DNA from: Thalassia testudinum
Taxonomy: Eukaryota > Streptophyta > Magnoliopsida > Alismatales > Hydrocharitaceae
Length of the DNA: 64,000 nt
Direction of reading: 5' to 3'
Assembly (NCBI GenBank): GCA_037157565.1
Contig: JAZHRO010000073.1
Coordinates: forward strand, 97,814,001 to 97,878,000
Below, one piece after another: positions 1 through 11,040 of the stretch. Position 1 is the first letter of the stretch. Every line of letters begins with the position of its first letter. The notes under the pieces are model-generated. The model searched no databases. It was not told the origin of the DNA and was given only the letters and a program-made list of their open reading frames with translations. A program made the translations under genes and the position numbers.

Positions 1-838
1 ATTGAATAGCTGTAGTGGCACGACGCTTGGGCTAAGTCATTTTCAGCTGAAGAGGAAGAGGCGCAAATGTGGCCCCTCGTGGGCACTTGGATTAGAGATG
101 AAGGGCAGAGATAGAGTGCGCAACTTCACCAACACTTAGCTTCAGCGACGTGCACATCCATCACTAAAGACCCTACCATCAATTTCAAGCCTTTAAAAGA
201 CCTTTTTGCCCCCAACTTTTGCACCTATAAAAGGGCACTGCTATCACTCATTTTCATCATCTCTTCCTCTCTTCTCTCACCCCCTTCAAAGCTTTAAGAG
301 CTTGTCCCAAACCCAGGATACTCCATTAGAGTTTAAAATAGAATTTTTCCACCTTCTCATCCTCATTTGTGGAGCGCCCACAGTTGTCCTGTCACTATCG
401 TTCAGGAAGCAGATCCTGCTAAGATGTCGTCCTGCCCATCCTCTGTCTTCTGTCTTCGTTCTCCCTCATCCATCATCTCACCACCCTCATCTAGGTGCTC
501 CGTCAATGCGGCTCATCCTCCAAGTAGCCATCGAGGAGGATAACCTCTCTCCACCTTCTCTTTTATCGCTTTCTAGTATAGATTTTCTGCTTTCCAGTGT
601 AGTAAGTAGTTGTAATGAACATACTCTATGGTTATGAAATATTTGTTCATTCACTTTTTATTTTGTCTTATTTGTGCTATTCTCTCTCTGTCTTCTATTA
701 ATTATTCTTTAGTAGATAGCTAGCGTAGATTTAATTCATCCAGCTAATCTACTTTGTGAAAACAAATATAAATGTGATTTTTGATCAAACGTACGCGTCC
801 CCGTGTTCGACCCGGGACTCACCAGAGTTTCAGTTAAA
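1..838 (+). mobile_element. Partial G-like LTR relic (promoter and downstream part)
   Basis: This is the right-hand part of an old Ty3/gypsy LTR whose left end is outside the window. It matches the G LTR at 22097-22650 in order: a TATA box, a CT-rich block, the run AGCTTGTCCCAA, a block reading TAGATTTTCTGCTTT, and the U5 motif GTGTTCGACCCGGGACTC near 799. Similarity fades at about 838, before the LTR end, so the copy is truncated there. The open frame at 206-637 lies in this untranslated LTR sequence and is not a gene. Confidence 0.7.
226..232 (+). promoter_or_regulatory. TATA box of the G-like LTR relic
   Basis: TATAAAA in the context CACCTATAAAAGGGC. The G LTR has the same motif at the equivalent place (22098-22104), followed by a similar CT-rich leader. 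Function in this relic is unlikely. Confidence 0.5.
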
Positions 839-3046
839 TTAGTTGTTGATGGATTTTTACGTGACTACATAATAGCTTTTCAAAACTCAAAATTTTCAGT
901 GTACGAATCCTGTTCAACAGATGTGACCCCAAAGTGATTAACCAAGTAGTGGAATAGGTTTCAGCCATTCTCTTTATCAAGAGAGCGCCTCCAATCGACC
1001 TTGTTGTTTGTAATATCATGGTGATATCTCTTCCCACCTTTTGAGAAAATAGCTTACAGGTTGGTGATGATCGAAAGTTTGTGAAGGTATAGATAATCGA
1101 CATTTTGAGCAATAAATAAATAATCAAAGAATTAATATGAAAAGTACCCATTCTTATTCATTCTTATAATTTTTATTGATATTATTCCTTTGTTTGCTAC
1201 TCTACCCATCTTTTGCTAACTTTCCCGTTTGGACTTACATACTCAAGTCTTGGGAGCAGCAGTCGAGTCCTATAGCTATAGGAGAAGATGGTGCTAGTCT
1301 AAGTTCAAAACCTTAGTCGGTCTATATAACCATTTTAGTTAGTTATAGCTAGTTTTTCTTTTCGGAGTTTTGTTCATCACTATATCTCCAACCATGTACT
1401 TTTTGTTACTATGATGTCTATGAAAGATGATTGAACTCTTTAAACATTTGTCTCAATTCAGTTTATTCCCCTTTTGTATGCTTTATATGTGTGATGTTAT
1501 TTGTTGTGCGATACTATATTTTATATTTATACGTTGAATGGTTGAGATCGTGGGAGAATTCAGGAAATCATCTCGACTCCCTACTAGGGTAGGGGTTTGG
1601 GTTATAACAACTTATCCTTGCCCTTTCTCTTCATCCTCTTCCTCCACAACCATCGCCACCACATTCCTCTTCACCTCCTTGACAGACCAAGACCATTTCC
1701 ACCATCACTACTATTGGGAAATGGTCTTGGACCCGCTTGACAATCAAGGGGCATGGGGACTCGAACAATTTGATCTCTGATTCCCATGGCATTGTGGAAA
1801 TGTAAAAAACATAGGAATTTAAAATTTTCATCAAATTGCATACTCGGGTCAATGCCTATAAAACTCGAATGATAGAAATCTATAAAGCAACAACCTATGT
1901 AATCGAAAGTATATGGAGAGCTCTAATATCTCTCCATTTCAGGATCCCCACGAATAAAGAGTTATAGATGTGGTGGCATAGCATAGCATCTTACATGTTG
2001 TGCCTCCTCAAATAAGTTCCACCTATAGGGTGATAGTTGGATTATGTGCGTATTTTAAAATTGTTCCTTGTAGTGCACAAAATCACAAATAATTAAAAAT
2101 TAACTGGATTGTGGGAGATAAATGATAGAAGGAATTTGCTTGCGTATTTTTTTCATTTTTTTGAATATATATATTTTTTATAATTTTTTTATTGGCGAAA
2201 AAAAATATGACTATTCTACTTGTAAGATAAAAATAGAGAGAGAGATCAAGGGATAGAAAGGCAAATAATTTTATTTGTAATAGAATAATGCTTACAACTG
2301 ATCATTTTTGCTAGAAAATATAAATACTAACTACTAGAACTAAATGAGAACAACTAGAATAAATATAAAAATGAAAGTAAAATAAAAGTAGGAGGAGATG
2401 ATACAGAGCAGAGTCACGGCGGTGGAGGATTTTGTTTATGGCACTGGAGCGAAGTGGATGTGGAGATTCGGAGGAGGACTAGAGGTAGAGGAAGGCTTGG
2501 TGGAGGCAGAGATATATTCTAATAGAGATAAGCTAAGGAAGAACCTAAGGGGGATGGCTAGACAATTCTCTATTCTACTTGGGAGGGCTTGGAGGTGGTG
2601 GAAGAATGTGTAAGTGGAGAAGGTGGAAGATGAATTCATTTCTAAGTGGTAGGTGTAGGGGTGTTTTTATAGAGATGGGGAATAATTGAGGGCCATAGGA
2701 TCTAAATCTAATGGTTTGGCTTAAGCGAACACATCAAGGCATAGGTAGGCCCTTGGATGTGCACCTAAGGGGGAATATGGGAGCTCATGGTGGTCGGCCA
2801 TATGCTTAGCCACTAAGCAAGTCACGGCCAGCCAAGGGTCTTGGATTATGTCCCTTGGATGTGGTTTCAATGGTAGGGATTAAGTCAAGGATTTGGCTTT
2901 GGTTGAGAGGACTTAGGAAGGGATAAGCTCTTGGGTTTTGGAGTCCTATGGAAGTTGTATAGAGGTCAGCCAAGGGGATTAAAAGAGGCCATTAGATGAG
3001 GAATGGATGGTGGATGGAAGGGTTAAGGTGGTCAGACATGGTTGTA
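839..3046. other. Unclassified AT-rich intergenic or relic DNA
   Basis: I see no supported gene here. Short open frames (834-1151, 1538-1780, 2398-2613) have no recognisable domain. A TATA-like run on the minus strand near 2664-2676 and low-complexity purine blocks suggest eroded LTR material, but I could not pair it with another copy in the window. Confidence 0.5.
1687..1730. repeat. Inverted repeat, 14-bp perfect arms
   Basis: Arms 1687-1700 (CCAAGACCATTTCC) and 1717-1730 are perfect reverse complements separated by 16 bp. It could be a hairpin or the remains of a small inverted-repeat element. I see no target duplication around it. Confidence 0.8.
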
Positions 3047-3631
3047 AAATCCCAAAATTCAGGTCTTGAGTCATTTTAGAGTGGTTTGGGTCACTTCGAA
3101 CCCATAAACATGGTTGCGGTTTGGTGCAAGTACAAGTACCTCTTGAAATTGCCAAAAAATGCATATTTCGAGTCAACCCCTAGTCAAACCTCATTAAAAT
3201 GGTGTCAAGTATGGTATCGTTGGATTTCTCTCGTCGTAAGCTTTCCAACAATGCTTATTTTGCACAAATACAAGGTGTATAGCACAAGTTATGACCAAAG
3301 GAAGTTATAGAGGACCTAAATGTAAGGTGGACCCAACCCAAGGCTTATTTTAGGTATTTCACTCCACTAATCTTAAACCAAAACCTAATTTGGATCAATA
3401 AATAGACGTGTTTGGGTCCTTGGGTTGTCATTAATCTCTAGGTACTCCAAAACCTAAGATAAAGAGAGAGAAAGGGTTTAAGGTTTTCATTTAAAAATCT
3501 TAGTTAAGTTTTGTAGGGACCTATCTGTGATTCTGGATTTTGTGGGCTTCCTAGCATAAAATTTGCAAAGGCAGAGGCAGCGGCGTACGTTCAACGTCTG
3601 ATCTAGTGGTAGGCTCCGGATTGGTGATGCG
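3047..3631 (+). mobile_element. Possible fragment of another gypsy-type LTR, cut by element H
   Basis: The segment starts TGTAAAATCCCAAAATTCAG, which resembles the starts of several plant gypsy LTRs. It goes on with wording common in such LTRs, for example CTTTCCAACAATG and ACAAGTTATGACCAAAGG. No second copy is in the window, so the call is weak. Element H begins at 3632 within it. Confidence 0.3.
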
Positions 3632-4526
3632 TGACGAGTCAATTTTCACTTAGCAAGATGATAGTTAAAATGATTTGTCGTATTTCTAAGTGGTGGAAAA
3701 TCGACTAATCAAAATAATTTAAATAAATCACTCACAGGAGAGTGGATCATATCCACAGGGAAGCAATGACCTATTTAAACTCGCACTAGTTAAAAACATA
3801 TGTTCACGATTAGTTTTGTCAAGAAATCAGATCAAAATCGCTTTTCAATTGCGATAATAAGACATTATCATGCTGATATTGTAGTTATGCAAAACAAGAG
3901 GGAGATGCTCATAAAATCAATTGAATATAATATTATTCACTAAAAATCCCTTCCCCCTAAATGGAAAAAAATGTAAATTTTCATTACAAGTAAAATGGAA
4001 GATTTTGTTGCCAGGATCTCATGCATTGAGGAGGGCTTAGCTAGAGGCGAGATTTGGCGGAGGAGATGAGTGAGCCGAGGGCTTTGCGGTGGTGGCGACA
4101 GTGCGTTGCAAGGTGGCCAGAGGTGGTCGGATGGAGCGACCAAGGAGATGGGTTCCGGTGGCTACTACTATTGGGAAGAGCACCAAGCGAGCGGCGCTAG
4201 AGGGCTCCTGGCTACGTCAGAAAGCTGCTGCTGCTGCACTAGCGCGTGAGCGCATGTAGTGGATGGACTGGTGACGAGAAGGCGCAGCGAGGGACTGCAC
4301 GTGTGCGGAGTGTGGCGCTGCTGGAGGGTGGTCGCTGCTGCGAGCGTTGTGGAGGTGCTGGAGGACGCGTGGTCTGCGTGCAGGTGGACCTATTGGAGTA
4401 GCATGCGCTCTACGCACATGGGTTGGAGGCGAGGGCTGGTGGGGGGGTGCTCTGTTGCTGCTGGAGTAGCAACTTGGAGTGGCTGCAGCCAGCGTTGGGC
4501 ATGTGGCGATGGCTCACTGCAGGGGG
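3632..4526 (-). mobile_element. Element H, left LTR, first part
   Basis: H is a minus-strand Ty3/gypsy-type nonautonomous element. This LTR begins TGACGAGTCAATTTTC and follows the B LTR (54881 onward) through GTGGTGGAAAATCGACTAA and TATCCACAGGGA. Element A interrupts it after 4526, and it resumes at 18292. The two parts sum to 1866 bp, against 1874 and 1856 bp for the B LTRs. The base run before it, ATGCG (3627-3631), would be its target duplication, but the other end is outside the window. Confidence 0.85.
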
Positions 4527-4543
4527 TGATGAGAGCCTCATCA
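4527..4543 (+). repeat. LTR-terminal hairpin
   Basis: TGATGAGAGCCTCATCA: 7-bp arms around AGC, starting exactly at the LTR end. The same structure ends the LTRs of D and J, and a variant (TGATGGGAACACCATCA) starts the E LTR. Confidence 0.8.
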
Positions 4544-5463
4544 TGAGCCATAACTAGCTCATTTTGACCCAATAAAGAAGATAAAAGCTCCTACATAACT
4601 TGGAAGAAGGCCTAACTGAAGGAACAAGTGCTCTGAGAAGAAAACATGAAATAAACGTTAAAACTGCAATTTTACCATTGCAGTACATAAACGGGGTTTC
4701 TCAGAAGCAAAACAGAGGTCAAATGGTCCAAATAAGATAAAAAGTGGGTTGAGTTAATCAGAAATGGGTTCATGTGCAATCTAGGAATTAAATGACACTT
4801 GGTAACCTTAAAATAGACCCGCTTAAATTAACAAGGTTTCGATCAGAACAAAAAGCAAGTAAACCCTCTACAAATCATGGAAAAACATCCTCTAGGGTTT
4901 AGAACACTTAATTTGGCCTTTGGAACCTAGTTTGACCTAGATTAGTGTCCTAGCTCTTCAATTAACCTAATTTGGATTTTTACGCAAAATGTCCAGTCAA
5001 ACGAGGTCAAACCTAAAATCCAACTTCACCATTGGATTCCTTAGGTCCAAATTAGGTTTGTACCAAAATTTGGACCTAAGGAGAGGTCATCTTGACCTAC
5101 TTTGCAATTTAGTACACCCAAATCACAAATTGGTCCCTATCTTTTGAATACCTTTGTAGAGAGCCCCCCAGGTTCTTCGCCTCCTTTGCAAACCGGTCCT
5201 GCCGCCATTGCTAGGGCAGAACCGAGCTCTGGCGAAGTTTCGAGAGAGATTGCTCTCTAATCCCTCAGAGATTCCCTCCCAGAAATGGAAGGAGGATTCT
5301 CTGAGGAATTCCCTTCCTTATAAAGCCAATTACAATCGCTGGTGTGAACCTAATCTCTCGTGCGAACGCACGAGAGATTCGGGTATCCACCTTCCTTCCA
5401 ACTCCGGTGAGTCGGCAGACCTAATTGCGCGGTCTCCACGCGCTGGTAGATGCGGCTAGCACC

Positions 5464-5470
5464 TATAAAA
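5464..5470 (+). promoter_or_regulatory. TATA box, element A 5' LTR
   Basis: TATAAAA in CACCTATAAAAGACACC, followed by a C-rich leader. It is repeated at 16478-16484 in the 3' LTR. E has TATAAAA at 35940, D has CCTATATAA on the minus strand at 44841 and 52000, and J has CCTATAAATT at 25281 in the equivalent place. This is the likely Pol II start region of the family. Confidence 0.6.
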
Positions 5471-6365
5471 GACACCCCAGACCCTGCCGCAGAAGGCAAG
5501 CTTGATTTTGACGGAGATCCCTTCCAAATTCTTCCCTCTCCCATCTCCGGCCAAACGACCCACAAGCTCCGGCGACCTCCTCCCCTCCTTCTCGTCGCTC
5601 TGCTGCCATACCAGCAGCAGAGTCCTCTCCGCCACTTCCTCCCTCGTCGCGCTGTACCCCGCGCACGCGCTTCTGACCTTGTCTTCGTCGCCGCTTCCTC
5701 CCTCAGGGTCTTTCTTCCCCGACGACGGCAGTTACGAGCCGTCCTCTCCGCCGCCTTCCTTCCTTCCAGAAAACCACAGATACGTTCTCCATCCTCTCCT
5801 CTCTCTTTTCCCCAACTATTTTACTTGATTACCCCTCGACAGTACCTAACTGCCTCCATCTTCCTCGCCTCCGACGTCACTCCGGCGAGCCGCCCACACC
5901 ACTCCGCCACTCCACACGGCTCGCCAACCACCTTGAGAGCTCCGCCTCACCACCAGGAACCCATTCCACCCCATCACTGCCACTCCAGACCTCCACAAGC
6001 ACCCCCCGGCCAACCCACCATCTCCGGCCACAGGTTGACCTAGGCACGCACGCCTAGGCCGACCGGCAACCTGCAGCATCACCCACCGCCTTCGCCGTGC
6101 TGCGGCGATGGTTTCCAGCTATTCTGATTGGGCCAATAGGTCGTTCTGTTGGATGTCAGGTGTAAGCCCCAGCCGCCATTTACAGCCGAAGCAGCAGGGA
6201 GCTTGGAGCAGCAGCAGGCGTCAGGCTTCCCAGGCAGCAGGTGCAGCAGATTCTCGCAAGTGTCGCGAAGCAACCAAGGCCAGCCAGTAGTGCCAGCAGA
6301 GTCAATAGCTTGGGCAATTGCATACGAGAGTCTGCGGGCGCGCGTGAAATCAGGGCGGCACCTTT

Positions 6366-6409
6366 AGTCCCACATCGTGGGATTGCAGCACTCAGGTACG
6401 CTATAAATT
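6366..6409 (+). promoter_or_regulatory. AGTCCCACATCG box with TATA-like site
   Basis: TAGTCCCACATCGTGGGA contains a small dyad (TCCCAC, ATC, GTGGGA at 6368-6382) and is followed 20 bp later by TATAAATT (6402-6409). The box recurs in the 3' LTR near 17380, in E near 36825, and on the minus strand in D near 43935 and 51100. The AGTCCCACATC wording is common in plant LTR promoters. Here it could be a second promoter or an enhancer. Confidence 0.4.
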
Positions 6410-6772
6410 GTATTTGTGCTTTAAGCCGATTGCCTCCGTAAGCACAGGGGTGAGGTCCCTCACTGCCCTCACATGCCTCGTCCGCAGCTTGACCTCGCGG
6501 ATCTGGCTGACCCGACCCGAGCAAGACCTACGCACTCCTCGCGCATCACCACTTGCCGATGCGCCTGGTCTCGGGTGCGAACCCGACCCGACTATCTGTG
6601 TGGCTCTGGGAGAGCGTCCGTGAGTGCATTGCTTCAGAGAGAGAGAGACGCTTGGGTAGAGGGACGGGGGTAGGTTTTTGCTACTGTGTGGTGTGTGCAG
6701 GAAGGTAGAACTGTCCCAGGCAGCAAACACTTAGTGGCTGCAGAACAGGGAGAGAAGAAAGAAGAGGCTGTG

Positions 6773-7009
6773 TAGTAGTGAAAGGAGAATTCTTCGCAGA
6801 GAAGAAGAAGAAGGAAGACAAGGCAGAAGAGAGAGAAGAACGAAGAAGAAGACAAGGGAAGACTGCAAAGAGAGCAGAAGAAAAAGAGAGCAGAAGAAAA
6901 AGAAGAAGAAGAAGAAGAAAGAAGAAAGGCAAGATAGGAGAAGAAGGAAAGATACCAGAAGCAAAGAAGGGAGAAGAGCCACGAAGAAGAAGAGAGAAAG
7001 AGAGATCAC
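6773..7009 (+). repeat. GAA-rich purine tract in LTR
   Basis: A long run of purines dominated by GAAGAA, almost free of pyrimidines. It encodes a spurious lysine/glutamate-rich frame (6778-7044). The 3' LTR has it at about 17787-18020, and D and J carry the complement (CTT-rich) at 43320-43610, 50470-50760 and 23780-24050. The length differs between copies, as expected of a microsatellite. Confidence 0.8.
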
Positions 7010-7014
7010 ATTTA

Positions 7015-7042
7015 AGACGTCTGATACACAAATCAGACGTCT
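7015..7042 (+). promoter_or_regulatory. AGACGTCT dyad in element A LTR
   Basis: Arms AGACGTCTGAT (7015-7025) and ATCAGACGTCT (7032-7042) are perfect inverted repeats with a 6-bp loop. The core GACGTC is itself a palindrome and resembles plant bZIP sites. D has the same dyad with 12-bp arms, and B has a larger version. Confidence 0.6.
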
Positions 7043-7187
7043 AATTCTATTTTTTTTCCAAATCCCTTTTTTTTTAAATTCTCTCTTTGAATGAGTCCTA
7101 TTTGCATTTAAACAGTTGTATTCTTTGGTTTTACAAAGTACTTAGATTGCTCCCCGTGTTCGACCTCGGATACTCCGGTCTTCGAGT

Positions 7188-7193
7188 AATAAA
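7188..7193 (+). promoter_or_regulatory. Candidate polyadenylation signal in LTR
   Basis: AATAAA in GAGTAATAAAATTCT just after the U5 motif GTTCGACCTCGGA. The same run is kept in the 3' LTR (18200-18205), in D and J on the minus strand, and near 37520 in E. Confidence 0.35.
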
Positions 7194-7276
7194 ATTCTTT
7201 ATATTTGTTTAGACGTTTTGTCGGTTATACTACAACGTGACATCCTTTAAACCCGCACAAAAACCTCGACAACATT

Positions 7277-7293
7277 TTGCTCCGTTGCCGGGG
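7277..7293 (+). promoter_or_regulatory. Primer-binding site for tRNA-Asp (element A)
   Basis: TTGCTCCGTTGCCGGGG starts 2 bp after the LTR. It matches 15 of 17 bases of the complement of the plant tRNA-Asp(GTC) 3' end, TGGCGCCGTTGCCGGGG. The sites of D, B, E and G are variants of the same sequence. Confidence 0.85.
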
Positions 7294-8241
7294 AGCAACG
7301 GGCACTTTTAAAACTTTTGAGTACAACTTTTCTATATAATATCCGACTTAACTTCTCTCTTTTGTTGTGTTCAATCAGGGAAAGCAAAACAAAAAGGAAA
7401 GAATAGCAACTGCACAACAGACTCTCCAAGGAACAGGTAATCTCCATAAGCCCTCTCTCTTAACCCTCTCACAATCTAAAACAGGAAAAAAAAGAGGGAA
7501 ATCAACTTAGGGCTACCTGTTTCATATTTAGTAACTCATCAAGTTGCCTGATTTTCATTTCAACATATTTTTATCTGTTCATCCAACTAAGGCAACTAGG
7601 GCTAAAACTTTCTTGATTGAGCCCTAGGTGTTAATTTCTACGGCAACTAAATTGGACCCACTAGAGCCAAGTTAGGGATTGCAAAGCTAGGGTTTTTAGA
7701 GACACATCTTCTCTAAAACAAAGAAACAAACTTTCCAAAAAGAGGTGTGCCTAAACCATGTCTGAAACGATTTATACAAGAGGAACCCTAAGCAAATCAA
7801 GCTGATAATCCATTTGAACCATAAAAGGAAGGACCTAAAAGCTCTCAAAGGAACAAGAGGTGAAATTGATCCCTTGGGTCAACCAACCTTAATATTAGGT
7901 CACTTTTGCACTCAAAATACTTAAAAGTTCAAGTGGAACATTAAGCACCTTGATCTTAAAATAAAAAAAAGTAGACTTAAGAGGTCAAGATCCCCATTTT
8001 GGTTTACCTGGAACCGCAGTGACAAGAGAGGTCGGGTGGGGGAAACCCTGTAACCCGTAGGGACGCTCTACCTTGTAGGGGTCTTTGCGGGACTCTCCCT
8101 CTCTGGCTGCCCAGGTATTTCTCAGGTGGACGATCTTCTGATCCAGGGGTCCATCTGCCCCGAACCTCTATAGTCACCCAACAATTCTTGGGTGTCTTGA
8201 TTGGGTCCAGCACCTTCTAATCTCATCACATCTTTCGGTGC
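7294..8241 (+). other. Element A 5' leader, with conserved block 8016-8215
   Basis: Untranslated leader between the primer site and gag. The first 700 bp hold no gene. The block at about 8016-8215 (GTGACAAGAGAGGTCGGGTG onward, through CTCCCTCTCTGGCTGCCCAG) is shared with E at 38335-38540 and, on the minus strand, with D at 49140-49350. Because D has no gag-pol, this block is a good candidate for a packaging or translation signal. Confidence 0.7.
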
Positions 8242-10374
8242 ATGTTCGGTAGGAGGTCCCTAAGACCACATTTAAGACCTCCTTTAGAAATTCATTCTCA
8301 TCGAGGCCAAGCCTCGACGCCCTTGTTTGTGCAGCAACCCCACCACATAAATCTTTCATCTGACTCAGACCCTGATTCTCCTTCTCCCATCATGGCACAA
8401 CCCATTGAAGAGGAGAATAACCTTGAACACCAACTTCAACGCTTGAACGATCTCTTTCAGAACTTTGTAAACCCACCGCAGCGACCTATGATGCGAGATC
8501 ACTATAATCCTGCTGCGGTGGCAATCGAACCCCGAGTACGAATCCCAATTGGAGGACCCGATTCTGATCTAAAGCCCAATATGATTCATGCCATACCGAA
8601 GTTCCATGGGCTTAACTCTGAGGATCCATTCCAACACATTAAACAACTCAAGCATTTGTCCCAGACCTTCGGGTCAGATGTACAAAACTGGGATATCCTA
8701 CTCATGAAAATGTTTTCGTTCTCCCTCTTAGACAAGGCTGCACACTGGTACCAGACTCAGACCCGCCCGATCAACACATGGGAAGAATTACAATTCGAAT
8801 TTTTGAAAAAATTCTTCCCTGTTGGCCGGACGAATGCCTTGCGCCACCAGATCACTCATTTCACTCAACAACCGGGAGAACCTCTTCAAGAAGCTTGGGA
8901 TTGATTCCTAGATCTCATGCGAAAGTGCCCCCATCACGGAGTTCCTAAGTGGGAACAAGTCCAGTCTTTTTACCAGGGACTCCGTGAGGATATTCGTCTA
9001 TTCGTCAATGCAACATGTGGAGGAAACATCATGGGCCAACACGAGGACACGGTGTGGGAGATTCTCGAAAACATGTGCGAGAACTCCATAAATAATGACT
9101 CCTTGGGCTTATTCGATAGGACGAATGCCTGCGCATCGACGAATCTAAGAGGGACACATGAGACGCAGGACCTGTCCACTTCTGTCGACCTGGAACTGAT
9201 GGCCAGTCGGTTGGACAAGGTCTCTATCATAGAAAAGAAGGTGGATGAGCTAACTCGACATTTGCAGCAAGCCACCTCTGCACAAAACTCTTTTGCACGA
9301 CCTCCTCTGGCAAGGGAAACAGTGCAAAACATCTATCACCAACCTGCCAAGGGGATGGACCCATATCCACCCCCATCTACCTCTCGGACCGGAGTGACCT
9401 CCAATCCCTTCTATTCGAGTTGGGGGAACTCTGAACCCTCGTATTCTGACTTTCCTGAGGTTCCTCAGAACTGCGAGGACCTCAACGCCATCCAGAATGA
9501 CCCATACTCCAATACCTACAACCCTGGATGGCGAAATCATCCTAACTTTCAGTGGGCGGGAAATTCTCAAAAACTACCATATCAACCCCGTCCACAAGCT
9601 CCTCGTCCATATCAGCCGCCTCAGCCGTGGCCCAATCCCACCTACCAATCCTGGCAAAATCAGGATCAACTGACTCTTATCCTTCAAACACTGGCTGACA
9701 TTCAAAAGACTAATGCAGCAATGCAAAAACAGCACAAGGACGAGATCACAGAGGTTCACAACCAACTGGCCCAGATGGCAAATTCCCGCCAACCTGGCAC
9801 CCTTCCTTCGCAACCTCTGCCCAACCCAAATAACGTACCGACCCAGAGGCGCGTTATGAATCCGAATCCAGGCCACGCACATTTGATTTATCAGGCCCCT
9901 GCTACTCCATCACCAGACGGGATGGAGGCTTCAACATCTTCTACAGGATTGCAGCAGCAGCCACCCCTCCTACCTAACCCAAACCAAAATCAGGCCGGAT
10001 TAAACTCTGTAACAACACGTAGTGGTAAAACAACACAAGACTCACATTATCCAAACCACTCCAAGCCTGATAATCGCCAAGACCCTAGGGTAGTCATCCA
10101 AGATACTACTGTCCCAGATCAAGAACCTGGACCTATCCTAGAGGAACCATCTAGGATCCCATTTCCTAAGGCCTTGACCAAAGGAAAAAGGACAACCAAA
10201 CCTGTGGCTCCTGAGGAGGATCTTGTCAAGCTCTTTGAATAGGTCCAGATAAACATCCCGTTGATGGATGCAATCCGCCACATACCGGCTTACGCAAGGT
10301 TCTTGAAAGACATATGTACACCTAAACGTAAGCCGCGAACCAAGGATGGGAACCCAATCGTACTATCAGAGTAA
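8242..10374 (+). pseudogene. gag: Element A Gag (capsid polyprotein), three in-frame stops
   Basis: Athila-type Gag that would form the virus-like particle in the cytoplasm. The frame runs from ATG 8242; ATG 8392 (MAQPIEEE) is an alternative and is better conserved in E. The retrotransposon-gag core spans roughly 8580-9100, with HAIPKFHGLNSEDPFQHIK, AAHWYQTQTRPI, FLKKFFPVGRTNALRHQITH and LMRKCPHHGVPKWEQVQSFY. A proline/glutamine-rich tail follows. I see no CCHC zinc knuckle. Stops are TGA at 8902, TAG at 10240 and TAA at 10372. At the last two E has CAG and CAA; at 8902 E has CAT and the original was probably CGA. All three then fit C-to-T changes. There is no frameshift, and gag joins pol in the same frame. 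Confidence 0.9.
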
Positions 10375-11040
10375 GCCAGCTCTGTCATCTTGAGCAAACT
10401 CCCACCTAAGGCTAAAGACCCAGGAACTCCCTTGATTTCTTGTAAAATTGGTGCAACCCAACTTGATAGAGCCCTACTAGACCTAGGTGCCTCCATAAAT
10501 TTAATACCTACATCCCTCCTTGACCACCTTGAAGAATCTGATCTTAAACCCACTGAGGTGACATTGCAGTTAGTCGATCGATCCATCAAGTCACCCAAAG
10601 GAATACTCGAGGATGTCATTGTTAGGGTACGAGATTTTTATTTCCCAGTGGACTTCATAGTACTGGACATGGATGCACCTAAGAACCCAAGGGACACACC
10701 AATCATATTAGGGAGACCCTTTTTGGCCACTGCTAGGGCCAATATAAACTGCAAAGAGGGCCAGATAGAATTAAAATTTGGGAATCAAAATCTGAAGATT
10801 GACATTTTCAAGGCCCATCAAGGGATTAATTGCGGGGTGATAGAGGAAATTTGTGATGTCGAAGCCGTGGTTGATGAACTGCATATAGAGGCCAACCTGA
10901 TTATTCCTGATCAACCACTAGAGAATCAAAAACCGCTAACAGAGGAGTGCGGACATGATCTAGACACACCTATGACTCCTACCATTGCTCCCGATACAAA
11001 CCCCGAACCACCCGCTGCTGCTGACAATCCTGTCATGGAA
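10375..11040 (+). pseudogene. pol: Element A aspartic protease region of pol
   Basis: The protease that would cut Gag-Pol inside the particle. The active-site motif is LLDLGASINLIP, with the catalytic aspartate codon at 10480. DLGAS in place of DTGAS is typical of Athila-like proteases. Further blocks are VTLQLVDRSIKSPKGILEDV and the flap-to-core end PIILGRPFLATARA near 10700. The segment is open from 10375 onward but is separated from gag only by the TAA at 10372, so it was part of one long frame. The linker after 10840 is acidic and proline-rich. Confidence 0.9.

Larger units (their letters stand above)
4527..7274 (+). repeat. Element A 5' LTR
   Basis: 2748 bp, starting TGATGAGAGCCTCATCA and ending CTCGACAACA. 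The matching 3' LTR is 2746 bp. The LTR holds a strong TATA box at 5464, a second TATA-like site at 6402 behind an AGTCCCACATCG motif, a purine-rich GAA tract, an AGACGTCT dyad and a U5 end with AATAAA at 7188. Open frames between 5208 and 7044 follow base composition (proline-rich or lysine-rich) and differ between copies. I do not call them genes. Confidence 0.95.

Noticed and set aside
206..637. 143-residue open frame
   Set aside because: It lies in the transcribed part of a G-like LTR. The matching LTRs at 22097 and 32770 do not keep the frame.
5450..6043. 197-residue proline-rich frame in the A LTR, also at 16464-17057
   Set aside because: Both copies are LTR ends of one insertion, so their likeness shows common descent only. 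The frame overlaps other open frames and reflects C-rich sequence.
6778..7044. Lysine/glutamate-rich protein of 88 residues
   Set aside because: It is the translation of a GAA microsatellite.
7277..7293. tRNA gene
   Set aside because: Only the 3' complement of tRNA-Asp is present, next to an LTR. It is a primer-binding site, with no cloverleaf.
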